Shown here piece by piece: positions 33,056 through 43,487 of a DNA stretch of 64,000 nt (position 1 is the stretch's first letter; each line of letters begins with the position of its first letter). The translations under genes were made by a program, and so were the position numbers. The stretch covers positions 19,178,685 to 19,242,684 of the forward strand of contig CP141140.1 in the NCBI GenBank assembly GCA_035235625.1. The letters are read 5' to 3'. A model generated the notes under the pieces. That model searched no databases and was not told the origin of the DNA. It saw only the letters and a program-made list of their open reading frames with translations. Origin of the DNA: Saururus chinensis. Taxonomy: Eukaryota; Streptophyta; Magnoliopsida; Piperales; Saururaceae.

Positions 33056-36000
33056 CTAGTTTGCAGGCTTTCCATTGTTTGATAATACAAATCTCCTCCA
33101 ATACCAATGTCGCTCCCACAGAGTGTGCATGGACTCCAGTGGCACCCCCTTAGTTTCCGGCAGAAAGATGGCAATGAACGCTGTCATCAGCACCGTCCAC
33201 CCGCCGAAGAAGAGGAATGCACCATACTTGAACTGGCACAAGACAGCCAAAAACGTCTGCGAGACCAAGAAGATGGCGGCGGAGTTAACGGCTATTGAAA
33301 TGCTCTGGCCCGCCGGTCGGACTTCCAGTGGAAGGATCTCACTCGGAACGAGCCAGGAAAGTGGCCCCCATGACCAACCATACCCTGCAACATAGACACA
33401 CAACAACACCAGCAGCAACACTGAGTATCCCACCGATAATGTATCTTCGCCGGAGGCCCCAGTCTTGGTTCTTAGAACAATCGCCATTCCTAACTGCATT
33501 TGAAACACGAAACATGCAGTTTAAAGTATGTGTCAATGCCCGTAGTGTTCTATACCATCTGTGCAAGTCACTTCACTAGATATGACGATTTCCACTTGGA
33601 AATACCCATTGGGAACGTAACGTAATATATAATTTAGTAATACAATTAATAAAAGGAAATGAAGAGATTAATTGAACATTTGAGAAATGGTTACCAGGCA
33701 AGCCAGCATTTGGAAACCGCCCTCAATGAACAACACTTTGCGCCCGCACCACCCATCTACCAGGGATGCAGCAATGAGGATGGACAAGAGGTTGACCAGG
33801 GCAAGAATAATGGCCCCCAGTAGCGCGGATTGGCTCTCCAAGCCAGTCGTCCGAAAGAGAATGGGGGCATAGAAGGCGACGATGTTAATGCCGGTGAGCT
33901 GCTGGAAGAGAGCGATGGCCACCACCAGCAGCAGCTGCGGACGATAGCGCCTCAGGAGTATGTTCCTAAACGGGGCCGATTGTACATCTTTGGTGACATT
34001 GTCCCGTTTAACAAGGTCGGCGAACTCAGCTTCGACGTCGCAGCCAGGCCCACGCATACGGCACAACACAAGGCGAGCCTCCGGCAGGTAGCCGCGCTGG
34101 ACAAGGCTGCTAGGCGAATCCGGGATGAAGAGGGTGCCTCCGGTCATGACTACGGCCGGTACAATGGCTAAGCCAAGGGAGAGGCGCCACCCCCAGCGTG
34201 TGATCCCATTTGCGTAGTAGTTAACCAGGTTGGCCACCAAAACCCCTATGCCTACAAAGAATTGTAAGCCAACGTTGAGTGCACCCCTCCACTTTGGTGG
34301 GGCCATCTCAGATAGGTAGACAGGACTGGCCTGGTTTAAATAGTCAAATGGCAATAGCAAGTGCAGATTAATTAGTCATATTGGTAATAAAATTGAACTA
34401 ATTCATATTAATCCCCCTTTGGTAGAGGTAGTGACATATTTGTTGATTATGCAGCCGGTTTTAAATCGTGGTCGTGATCTAGTGGATGGAAGTATTTTTC
34501 ATGTTCTACTCTACTCTAAATGAGTATATATGAGCTATGAGATCTATTGCATATATATTACACTTCTATTAATGTGTGCTAATCTGTATTATATTGGTTT
34601 AAAATATCCATGATTCAGACCTTAAGGTGGGATTATTTCCAAAAGGAAGTATGAAAAACTCTTTCACAGAAATAATATTAAAGCATCTTTGCGCCCGTAA
34701 TGTCCCATATGGCCAGGTTGACCTTAAGGTGGGATTTATATAAGCTCAGACTCATATGTACCTATGTGAGCTCGGGCTCTATGGGTCATCAGATTTACAT
34801 CCGACGGCTCATAATACTTATAATTACTTATAAGCATTTAAACTCATGAATATTATGGGCCACCGGATATAAATCCGATGGCTTATAAAACCCGGGCTTA
34901 CATAGATTTATATGAGCCCGGGCTCATATAAACTTTTTCTTTTGTGTGTGTGTATATATATATATATATATTATTTTTCTTAATGGAATGGGTATCCTTG
35001 TGCCCTGCTCCTACTCCATTAATACCTTATGTATGCCCACTAGCTGGCTTTAAGATGCCTTAAATATCACTCACTTCTTAAATCATACATTCTTTGTCTT
35101 AAATTAATAGTTTTAATTAATTTTTTTTAAAATAAATTAATTTTATTTAATTTTTAAAAAATAAATAGAGTTATTAATACAAGATAGAGGGAGTATTTTT
35201 TAGATTTAAAGCTAAAAAGACCTATCAATTTTTTGTTATTTTCGCAACCTCACTTTTTAACTAACTTCCAACCAATTTGTTGAAGATTATTTTTAAAACT
35301 ATCTCTCCTTTTTCATTGCCCTTTAGTTGTCCCCACTTTTACCACCTCTTCCACGATTGTTACTAATGGCTAGTTGTTATCACCACCACCTCCAGAGAGA
35401 CTTCACCACATCAATCTGCTACCCGATCTTTCACCATAACGCTATTTTTCCATTGCCACCATCTTCAACGTCATCATTGTCACCCCTTCTAAGTAGATCT
35501 ATATAAAATATAATTTTATATATTTTTTATATTAAAACTATACAATTGGGCAAAGTAAGCATGTGGCAACTTCAACTCAAGGGGACATTGACTCTGGTGG
35601 TGACTTTGCCTCCCCTTTACGGCTAATTACTGGCATCACATTCACCAACCTTGGGCTAAGTTATAAAAAGTACTCTATTTATTTTAAAATAAGTGTTTTA
35701 ATTAATTTTTTAAAATAAATTAATTTTAATTTATTTTAAAAAAATAAATAAGATACTTATTTTGGGGATAAAGGGAGTACAATTTTACTGTGTAGTCTAT
35801 CTAGTACAACGCATTAGAACTATAATGTGTAATCTATCACCTCCGCCAATCTCATGGAAGACAAATCCGGCTGCCCTCTAACAACAACGGACACATTGGC
35901 CGTGGCTATGACGGCTATCGTGGCCAAATCTAAATGCCAACCACGGCCCAAACCAGCCAGAAAGATGAGGCAGCCTGCAAGCAGCAGCTAGCCAGTTCTA

Positions 36001-36662
36001 GTCACGGGCTAGCTGTGGCGGCCAGATCTTAACGTCCCACGTATTGAAATTTTGATTGGATTTATGTCGGCAACGCGTACTTACTGCCTCACTGTATAAT
36101 ACCTGGTTGGTGAGTCCCACGCCCAATCCGAGCAAAATCCGGCCAAATATGAGCATCACCACGTCCACCGCACCGGCGTTTACGGTCGCGCCCAGTAAAA
36201 AGACGAGCCCACCATGAAGCATAGTGACCCGGCGGCCCATGGTCCTGATCAGCCGGCCGGCCACAAGGGAGCTCACCATGCTTGCTATGTAGAAGGAGGA
36301 AGTGAAGGCCGTGAGGAGCTCGCTGTTGTACTGGCAGTACACGTTTTCTGTGCGCTCCTCAGTCTTGCTCACCACTGATGGGAAGAACTTCTTCAGAAAC
36401 GAATCCATTGATGACACCCCTCCTATACATCCAATAAGCAATTAACTATAAGACTGACATAACAACACTAATTAAAGATTTCTTCTTCTTTTTTGTTTTC
36501 GTTTAACTCCTAGGTGGAAAGATCCTTTACTCTATTACTGCCTAAGCTACATCTCTACTACTCACCAGAAATTCCGATGTCATACCCAAATATCAGCCCA
36601 CTTGAGGCAGCCACAATGCAGGTGATCATCACAGACACCGTCAACTCCCCGCCGCCGGCCAT
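33056..36662 (-). CDS. STP: STP-type monosaccharide/H+ symporter
   Basis: The gene has four exons on the minus strand: 36566-36662, 36103-36422, 33695-34330 and 33056-33493, giving 496 aa. Junction phases are 1, 0 and 0 with GT-AG borders, and the total closes in frame. STP proteins are 12-helix plasma-membrane symporters that import hexoses with protons. Seen here: [20 protein letters not shown] (about 24-43), RTMGRR in the loop after helix 2, [14 protein letters not shown] (to 139), [12 protein letters not shown] (about 208-219), FQQLTGIN (about 275), [18 protein letters not shown] (about 394-411), and LPETKG near 463. The start MAGGG and the sequence as a whole are closest to the STP5 type as I remember it, but the N-terminus is about 15 residues shorter than usual. 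Intron 2 carries several MITEs. No disabling change is visible. A damaged second copy lies upstream at 38652-39630. Confidence 0.9.
34733..34934. repeat. Foldback MITE in STP intron 2
   Basis: The left arm (TATATAAGCTCAGACTCATA...) and right arm (...ATGAGCCCGGGCTCATATAAA) are imperfect inverted repeats of about 85 bp around an AT-rich centre. The right arm contains the palindrome TATGAGCCCGGGCTCATA. Nothing comparable is present at the matching place in the right duplication copy. Confidence 0.75.
35086..35195. repeat. Stowaway-like MITE
   Basis: A palindromic element of about 110 bp with TA at both ends, an inner TTAATAG/TTATTAA pair and the terminus GAGGGAGTA. It belongs to the same family as copies at 35671, 40567, 56925 and 60331. 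Confidence 0.7.
35671..35779. repeat. Stowaway-like MITE with empty paralogous site
   Basis: It starts TACTC and ends GGGAGTA and is a near-complete inverted repeat. Flanks read AAAAAG-TA and TA-CAATTTT. The right duplication copy near 40829 reads AAAAAGTACAATTTT with a single TA, giving the exact empty site and a TA target duplication. Confidence 0.9.
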
Positions 36663-37443
36663 ATTGCCCTCATTGAGCTGAGGTTCTGCCCGGAGGGGGG
36701 ACCGGAGCTCAGGGTCATTCCCCGGGTGAACCAGTCGCCATCTTTCACTCTGTTGGGCATAGCATGCTGTTTATTAAGAAACCAACAAAGGCCACAATAG
36801 CTAATAAACATTGAACTTCTTTTCTTTTTTTTTGGTAATGAATCGAACATTTGTACAAGAAAAGAAAGAGAAACACAGTACGTAGTTGAGTTTGTGCCTA
36901 CTAATTGCTGGAAGAACCGACGGGCCATTGATCATGAGTGGGGGTCTCTAATATCAGATTCAGTTTCTAGCAGAAAGAAACTCTACATAATAAGTAACAT
37001 AATGTTAGTTGGAATAGTGGACTACATATTTATCATCGCAATTCCTATGATTGTTGACAGCCTAGACCTTTCCAAGCCTACTCCTGGGTGAATGTCATTT
37101 TTTCTTTTTTCTGGTTGTGAAGGTTTGTGATGTCGATTGATCGCCTGAAATCGACTCCACACCCATTAGTACATCAGTATGTCAGAAAATTTTAATTTTC
37201 TTTGGAAGGTTTGTGCACTAACCCATGTGCAGTCAATTTCTCAAGATGGACAGCTATACTCGTGAAAGTTCACCAAGTGATTACAACATGTTTTTCTAGG
37301 GATAAAATGCATCGGTAGGTAATTAGTTATCCTTGTTGTCGACATCATACAACTCCCATGGTCCTCCGCAATACCCCATGTCTTCCCTTCCCTTTCTCTC
37401 TGAAAGATGGTCCCATTGTCTAGAAAGTTGTCTCGCTATTGTC
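36663..37443. other. Upstream region of STP gene up to right duplication copy
   Basis: This should hold the STP promoter and 5' leader. No TATA box stands out. The sequence directly before the ATG stays open in frame for about 40 codons without another ATG. The open frame at 36641-36928 reads another frame and is not a gene. Confidence 0.4.
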
Positions 37444-37587
37444 GGAGAAGGAATCTATTTTAGGTGTAAAATATTAGTATTAGGGTGAAGAGGGGAATGT
37501 ATAAATCATTTTTAACTTTTATTGGAGTGTAAATAATTGTGCCTAATACTTGTAATAGATTTTGTCTAAAAAACTTTTTACCTTGAG

Positions 37588-37764
37588 TAATGCTAACATG
37601 ACGTTAAAAAATGTAAGTAAAAAGTCTATTTCATCTTTCCATCACCATTAATGAGTAGGTTACTTCATGTTCTTATCACTATTAATAAGTGAGACCTATT
37701 CATCAACAGTGATAAGAAGATAAAGTAAACTTTCCATGTACATTTTTTAACGTTACCTAAGTAG
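37588..37764. repeat. MITE with about 45-bp inverted repeats
   Basis: The arms GACGTTAAAAAATGTAAGTA and its near-complement TACATTTTTTAACGTTACC enclose a further internal inverted repeat (TTATCACTATTAATAAGTG). It is absent at the matching position of the left copy (about 27880), so it inserted after the duplication or was lost there. Confidence 0.75.
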
Positions 37765-38651
37765 TTTTTCTTTTACCAAAAAAATAGACCCTCTATTGCC
37801 AAGTGATACTTACCTTTTCACTTACTATAATAATTGTTGGACAAATTCTGACGTGGAGTTATCAACACCCATTAGTAAAGTAAATGAGCCTATTCGGAGT
37901 CTCGGACCATTGATGGGGTTAAACTGAAAATTGTTTACAATAATGACAAATAGTAGATGATGAAGAAAAGTACGTTGACGCTTGCTAAGTATAGTCATAA
38001 TATGGTAATTAGAAATTAGATCATCTGAGCCATTTATATATAAAAGTAACTACTTGCATGCCATCAACTTTAATTAAGAGGAAGGGGATGGAATATACAA
38101 ATGCAATAGCTCGTTTATCTGCCATAGCCGGCTTGGCCGTGGTTGTCTGATGGTCGCCTGGCCTTAACTACCTTCTATTTTTATTTTAAGTGAAAAAAAC
38201 TATGGTGGGTAAACCCTAAAAGTAAAAGTATCATTTAATTAATATTAATGACAAATTGGGAAATAAATATAATATTTTAGAAATCTTTGTTTTGAGAAAA
38301 GGGTGTTTTTTGGGCTTTCAACTTGTTGTCCGGGCTTGAAAAAGAAATAGTTTGCCAAAATAAGTTTAATTAGTGTATTGATTCTTCAAATTTTTTTCAT
38401 AAATAAATAAATAAAGATACTTAAAACACCTTAAAAAAGAGACGAGAGATAATAACACGAGCCAACTATATATGGGATGATTCGAAAAGGAAAAAGAAAA
38501 AGGAAATCTAAAAATGCAGAGAGAGGGTCGTTACAAGAAGATCTTGCAAGAGTGACTCGTCCATCCTTAACATATGACCCGCCACTTAGATTCTCCGCAG
38601 TCAGTCGTCATGTGGGCCTACTGCCGAAGTGTTAATCCCGGGGGAGGGGCA

Positions 38652-39630
38652 CTAGTTTGTGAGCTTGGGTTCTGTTCCATGCTCAGATAATACAACTCTT
38701 CTCCAATACCAATGTAGCTCCCACAGAGTGTGGATGAATTCCGTAAACACCCCCTTTGTTTCTGCCAACAAGAAAGCAGTGAAGGCCGTCATCAGCGGAC
38801 GGAGGAGAAAAACGTGTTGGTGCACGGAGTATCCAGTGGGACTTAGCATCCACACCAAAACACCCTCCTAACAACTCCACTAGTTATATATTTCCACACT
38901 TATAAGTAATATTAAATTAAAATATATAATAAATTAAATATTAAAAAATAAACAACAATAAGTACACAAATCACAATAAAAAAACACAAAAAATATATAA
39001 TCATCATTTTAGCATTCAACGAGGGAAAAAAATTACTTGAGCCTTTACTATACAGTTTCCAAAGTACTTCGTAAGTGTTTTACACCAAAATTTCTCCAAC
39101 TTTGTTTTTACCTTTATAACAAACTCTATTCTATCCCATTTTAGTGTTTTGTTACTTCTCACCTAAGATGCAAAAGAAGAGAGAATATATAGTAATTTAA
39201 GTAGGTTACAACTTACTTCATAGCATAACGATGTTGTTGGAAGAGAGCAGTGGCCACCACCACCAACACCAGTTTCCGCCGATAGCCCCTCTGGAGTATG
39301 TTCTTCAACAGGGCTGCTTGCTGTCCCCTTTTATAAGGTTGGCAAGCTTAGCTTCGACGTTCCACGCGCAAGGCACAACAAAAGGCGAGCCTCCAGCAGG
39401 TAGCCACGCTGGACATGGCTACTAGGCGAATCTGGGATGAGAAGGGTGCACGTGGTCATTACTATGGCTGGTGCAATGGCTAAGCCATGGGAGCATGAGA
39501 TCCCATTAGCATAGTAGTTAACAAAAGTGGCCACAAATACCCCGATGCCTAGAAAGAATTGGAAGCCAAGGCTGAGTGCACCCCTCCACTTTGGTGGTGC
39601 CATCTCAGATAGGTAGACAGGAGTGGCCTG
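38652..39630 (-). pseudogene. STP hexose-transporter pseudogene
   Basis: Exon-3-like sequence (about 39225-39630) keeps [29 protein letters not shown], and IPDSPSSHVQRGYLLEARL, then collapses through internal deletions. Exon-4-like sequence (38652-38880) keeps FLLAETKGVF and LHWYWRRVVLSEHG. The first part of exon 4 is gone, exons 1 and 2 are absent, and frames do not join. It lies directly upstream of the intact STP gene, on the same strand, as a partial tandem duplicate. Confidence 0.9.
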
Positions 39631-39843
39631 GTTTAATTAGCCAAATGGCAATAGCAAGAGTAGAAATTAGTCGTAATGGCATGCAATTTTGTTTACCACT
39701 TCTACACTAGTATTATGGAACTTCATATTAACCCCCTTTTAGTAGGGGTAATGGCATATACTATGATTAAGCGCGCAGCTGGTTTTTAAATTATGGTCAT
39801 GATCAAGTGAAAATGCTAAAGCTTATCTCAGCTCGTGGGAAGT

Positions 39844-40054
39844 ATTTTCTATGTTCTCTATTAATAGTGAAGTTAACATAAAGAATACATGAGAGCTATT
39901 GATATTTAAAATCGACGATGTATACGCTAGTGCACACTAGCATCATTGGCCCTGACACTTACGTGTGCTAGGGTATGCGTCGTCGATTTTATGAATAGAT
40001 AACTCCCATGTGTTCGTTACGCTAACTTCACTATCAATAGAGAACATAGAAAAT
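39844..40054. repeat. Foldback MITE with about 95-bp inverted repeats
   Basis: The left arm begins ATTTTCTATGTTCTCTATTA and the right arm ends in its near-complement ATAGAGAACATAGAAAAT. The arms stay paired through AGTGAAGTTA, GAGCTATTGATA and AAATCGACGA. It lies in the intron-2-like part of the STP pseudogene. A related sequence in opposite orientation lies at 63300-63400. Confidence 0.8.
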
Positions 40055-40566
40055 GTTTCTCATCCCGTAATGTTCGAGTGAAACTCCTAATGATGGAATG
40101 GGAATTGCATGGGCCCAAGCATTGATGGAACAGGTGTTATGTGGGTGAACGCCTTGACCCATGTGGTACCCTCTCAATTAATACGATTGTCGTGCAGGCC
40201 TTGCTAGTTGTAAGCTGCCTTGGCACTATGATAAAACAAAAGAGGAAACTCTCACTAAACCCTAATTATTAGGTTTACCGCTAAAAAAAGTACTCCATAA
40301 ATTTGTTTTATTCTCATCAATCTCTCTCTCTTTTTAAACAGGCCACCCAATTAGCAAAAGATGGCAATCTAACTCACCGCTCCTTCCATTATTACCACCA
40401 CCTGCTACCACTTTCACCACCAAAGTGTCTATTATTATCACCATCTCCGCTACATGTCCCACCATATCTCCACTATTACTATTACTATCATCTTATCTCT
40501 CCCATTTTCACCACCTTGGGCATCATCATTGTCACCACCTCTAGTAGATGTATATACAATATTTAT

Positions 40567-40667
40567 TATATCCTACATTAATAGTTTTATTTAATTTTTT
40601 AAAATAAATTAAAATTAATTAATTTTAAAAAAAGAACTAGAGTTATTAACATGGAATGGAGGGAATA
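40567..40667. repeat. Stowaway-like MITE
   Basis: Inner palindrome AATTTTTTAAAATAAATTAAAATTAATT-type with ATTAATAG/TTATTAAC arms and the terminus GGAGGGAATA. Same family as 35086 and 60331. The ends are degenerate. Confidence 0.6.
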
Positions 40668-41145
40668 TAATATTATATGTACTTTATACTAAAATTATAC
40701 AATGGAGCAAAATAAGCATGTGGCAGCTCCAACATTAGGCAATAGTGGCTCCGGTGGGGACTTTGCCTCCTTCTTCAACACCCTCGTCACTAACATCACA
40801 TTCACCAACTTCAGGCTGAGGTATAAAAAGTACAATTTTGTTGTTTAGTCTAATATTTTCTCTACATTAGGATTATATTGTGTAATCTACCACCACCTCC
40901 GCCAACCTCGTGGCACACATATTCAGCTTCATGACAGCAACAACAACCACATGCCCTCTAGCGGCAACAACCAAATTGGCGATGGCTATGAATAGTGGCT
41001 ACAATGGCCAAATTTGACAAGCAAACAAGTCGCAACCCCAACCCACCAGTAAGCTGCAGCTTGCCTTGTTGTTCTTATAGTCTCAGGCTGGTTGTGGTGG
41101 CCAAATTTGTCCATATTTTGAAGATTTGATTCAATTTGAAGTTAT

Positions 41146-43487
41146 AAAAAAAATCTTCCAGCTCGAGCTCAACCTAAACTAAAAATATGGAGTTCAGCTA
41201 AGCGAATCACAATCCTAAGCTTAAATTGGGTTTAAACAAAAATAAAATTATATATATATATATAAAGCATATAAAATATTACATGTAGTAAGATGTTTTC
41301 AATATTAAATAGTAATAAATATGCCTCAACAAGTTGCACTTTGAACAACTAAGAAAAGAAAAAACTATTTACATATACTCAAAAATATAACATTATCATA
41401 TTCATCTATTTACATGCATATAATCACTCAAAAAGATTCAGAAAATAGAAGCCCACATACGTAGCATCACTATGAACTTTCTTGTATCTTTCTCTCTTTA
41501 TAAACATATAAATCACTCAAAAAGATACATAAATTAGAAACCCAAATAAAAAACTCTTCCTTGCCCTTTTTAAATTTTTTATTATGTCAATGTGTATAAT
41601 TTAAAGGAAAAGGTTAAGTCGTGTCAAGTCACACACACATTAGTATGCACTTGCCACGCCACTCACCATTGAATCAAGATCTAATAGCGCACATCAATGA
41701 CGAGGCATGTAAGTGGATCTAAACCTGCATGCCCCATGAGTTATTACCATTCGTGCAACTTTGTGTTATGTGCACAAGCATGGACACGCAACAAGCACAT
41801 ATAAATGAGATTTTAATCTCAATGAAATTTGTTAAGTCTATTTTTCAATGCCCTTTCACGATTTCTCTCTTAAATCTATTTTTTACATATATTTGTCACA
41901 ATTATGTTGATGTTACAATGTAGTTTAAATCTTTTATTCTAAAATTTCCATATAACTTTTATTTCAAATTATATGAGAAATATAAAATTTCCATATGAGT
42001 AAAATTTCCATATGTTGATGTTACAATGTAGTATAAATGTAGTTTAAATCTCATTTATATGAGCATGATGCATCTTGGATCCTGTTCACCTGCACCCAAC
42101 GGAGTGTGTTTTTCAACCATTAGATCATAAGCATAATAAATGTTAAATTGGGGGATTTTTTACTCGTGTTATCACTAAGGACTGCTTTGGTTATTTTTTT
42201 TGTTATTGCTTTGGATTCTCACTCCTTTGTTGAGAAGGAATTAACTTGTCTGAGAGGTATTAGTAAGTTTATTACATTTCAATTCTCTAATATCATAGTC
42301 GAAGAGAATTTTTTGTTTCTAATTCTAAATAATTGAATATGTTCTATGGATGATACCATATAAATTGAGAATAAAATAAAACTTTGATTATATAGCCATT
42401 TGTGACCCCGTTTTATAAATCTAAATTTTGGATTAAGAGTTGGGATGTTAGGTCATCTCCTTATATTTATTTCGAATTTATAAAATATTTTTTGGGTATC
42501 TTAGTATGATATCACATTGAAATTAATATATTTTGATATATTTATATATTTTATATAATTTTATTTTAATAATATATATGAATTCCAAAATACATCACAT
42601 GTAATCAGTGTTTGCATACATATTAGCGTTCAATTTTTTTACTTTTTAAAAACATACTAATGTTGTCCCCAAATTTGTCCTATTTGTGTTTTCAATTTAA
42701 AAACCCAAATAAGACACTTATTTTTGGACGAGAAGATTATATTATAAACGATATATGTTAATTTATAAAAATTATAAATCTATTATAATTTAATAAAAAT
42801 ATAAAAAAAAAATATTAACAAGCGCCAAGTGCATCGTAGGGGCCAGCGAGTTATAAAACCTCACTTCCCCTACTTTCCCGGCGAGCTATAAAAACTCACC
42901 TCCCCTGGCTATCTATGTAAGACACATACTAACAAGACTCATTATACATACATATATACATAAAATCCAGCTAGTCCAATCGAGAGGCATATTAGAAGCA
43001 TTCACGAAACACAGGTTTTTCTTATTCTTATCATATAAAAACACATTATAATTCACCTAATTTGGTACTTGCGGTCCAGTTCTCCTTTTCATCGAGCTTT
43101 GCCGCCCGTTCTTCCTTGTCAAACAAAATGGGCATTTAGGATGAAACAAAACGCATAAACTATGAATCAGAAATAGGAAGAGCATGTTTTACAGAAGAAG
43201 AAAAAATCTTTTGCACATACAATCTACAGGGAGAATCATTTCATTTTTACAATTTTCCATTCGAAACTTCCTCAACGTAAGTAGGACAACATAAAGCAAA
43301 AATACACAGCTACAAAACAATGGCTCATATTTTCAGCTGCATGAAAAAAAACTCCAGTTGCACCCAAACTAAACACCAAAACACCAGTTTTACTAGCAGT
43401 TGAACAGTTAGTCAGCCTCCAAGCATATCTCTTGTTTCCAAAAGCATGTTAATTCTGCAGTTAAAACAAAAACAAAAATCTCCACTT
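41146..43487. other. Intergenic AT-rich DNA before the KUP gene 3' end
   Basis: A short TA tract lies at about 41250-41264. A GTTGATGTTACAATGTAGT word is repeated at 41908 and 42013. A short pair of GGCGAG(C/T)TATAAAA units lies at about 42864-42906. The last few hundred bases should be the 3' UTR of the KUP gene. No coding signal was seen. Confidence 0.4.

Larger units (their letters stand above)
27711..36066. repeat. Segmental duplication, left copy (interrupted)
   Basis: Sequence 27711-28482 and 32834-36066 matches 37444-41145 in the same order and orientation. Shared landmarks include TTTTAGGTGTAAAATATTA, GATGATGAAGAAAAGTA, GAGACGAGAGATAAT, the STP exons 4 and 3, and intron-2 sequence such as AAGCATGTGGCA. 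The 28483-32833 block is absent from the right copy and is a later insertion. The right limit lies about 36 bp before STP exon 2. Confidence 0.88.
37444..41145. repeat. Segmental duplication, right copy
   Basis: This is a paralogue of 27711-36066 without the Mutator-like insertion. It carries the STP pseudogene and its 3' and intronic flanks. It ends in intron 2, just short of where exon 2 would be, so exons 1 and 2 were never included or were lost. Copy-specific MITEs sit at 37588-37764 and 39844-40054. Confidence 0.88.

Noticed and set aside
33075..34171. Plus-strand open frames across STP exons 3 and 4
   Set aside because: They are antisense shadows of the GC-richer STP exons.
36641..36928. 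95-codon minus-strand frame at the STP 5' end
   Set aside because: It overlaps STP exon 1 in a different frame. The STP frame carries the family motif [11 protein letters not shown].
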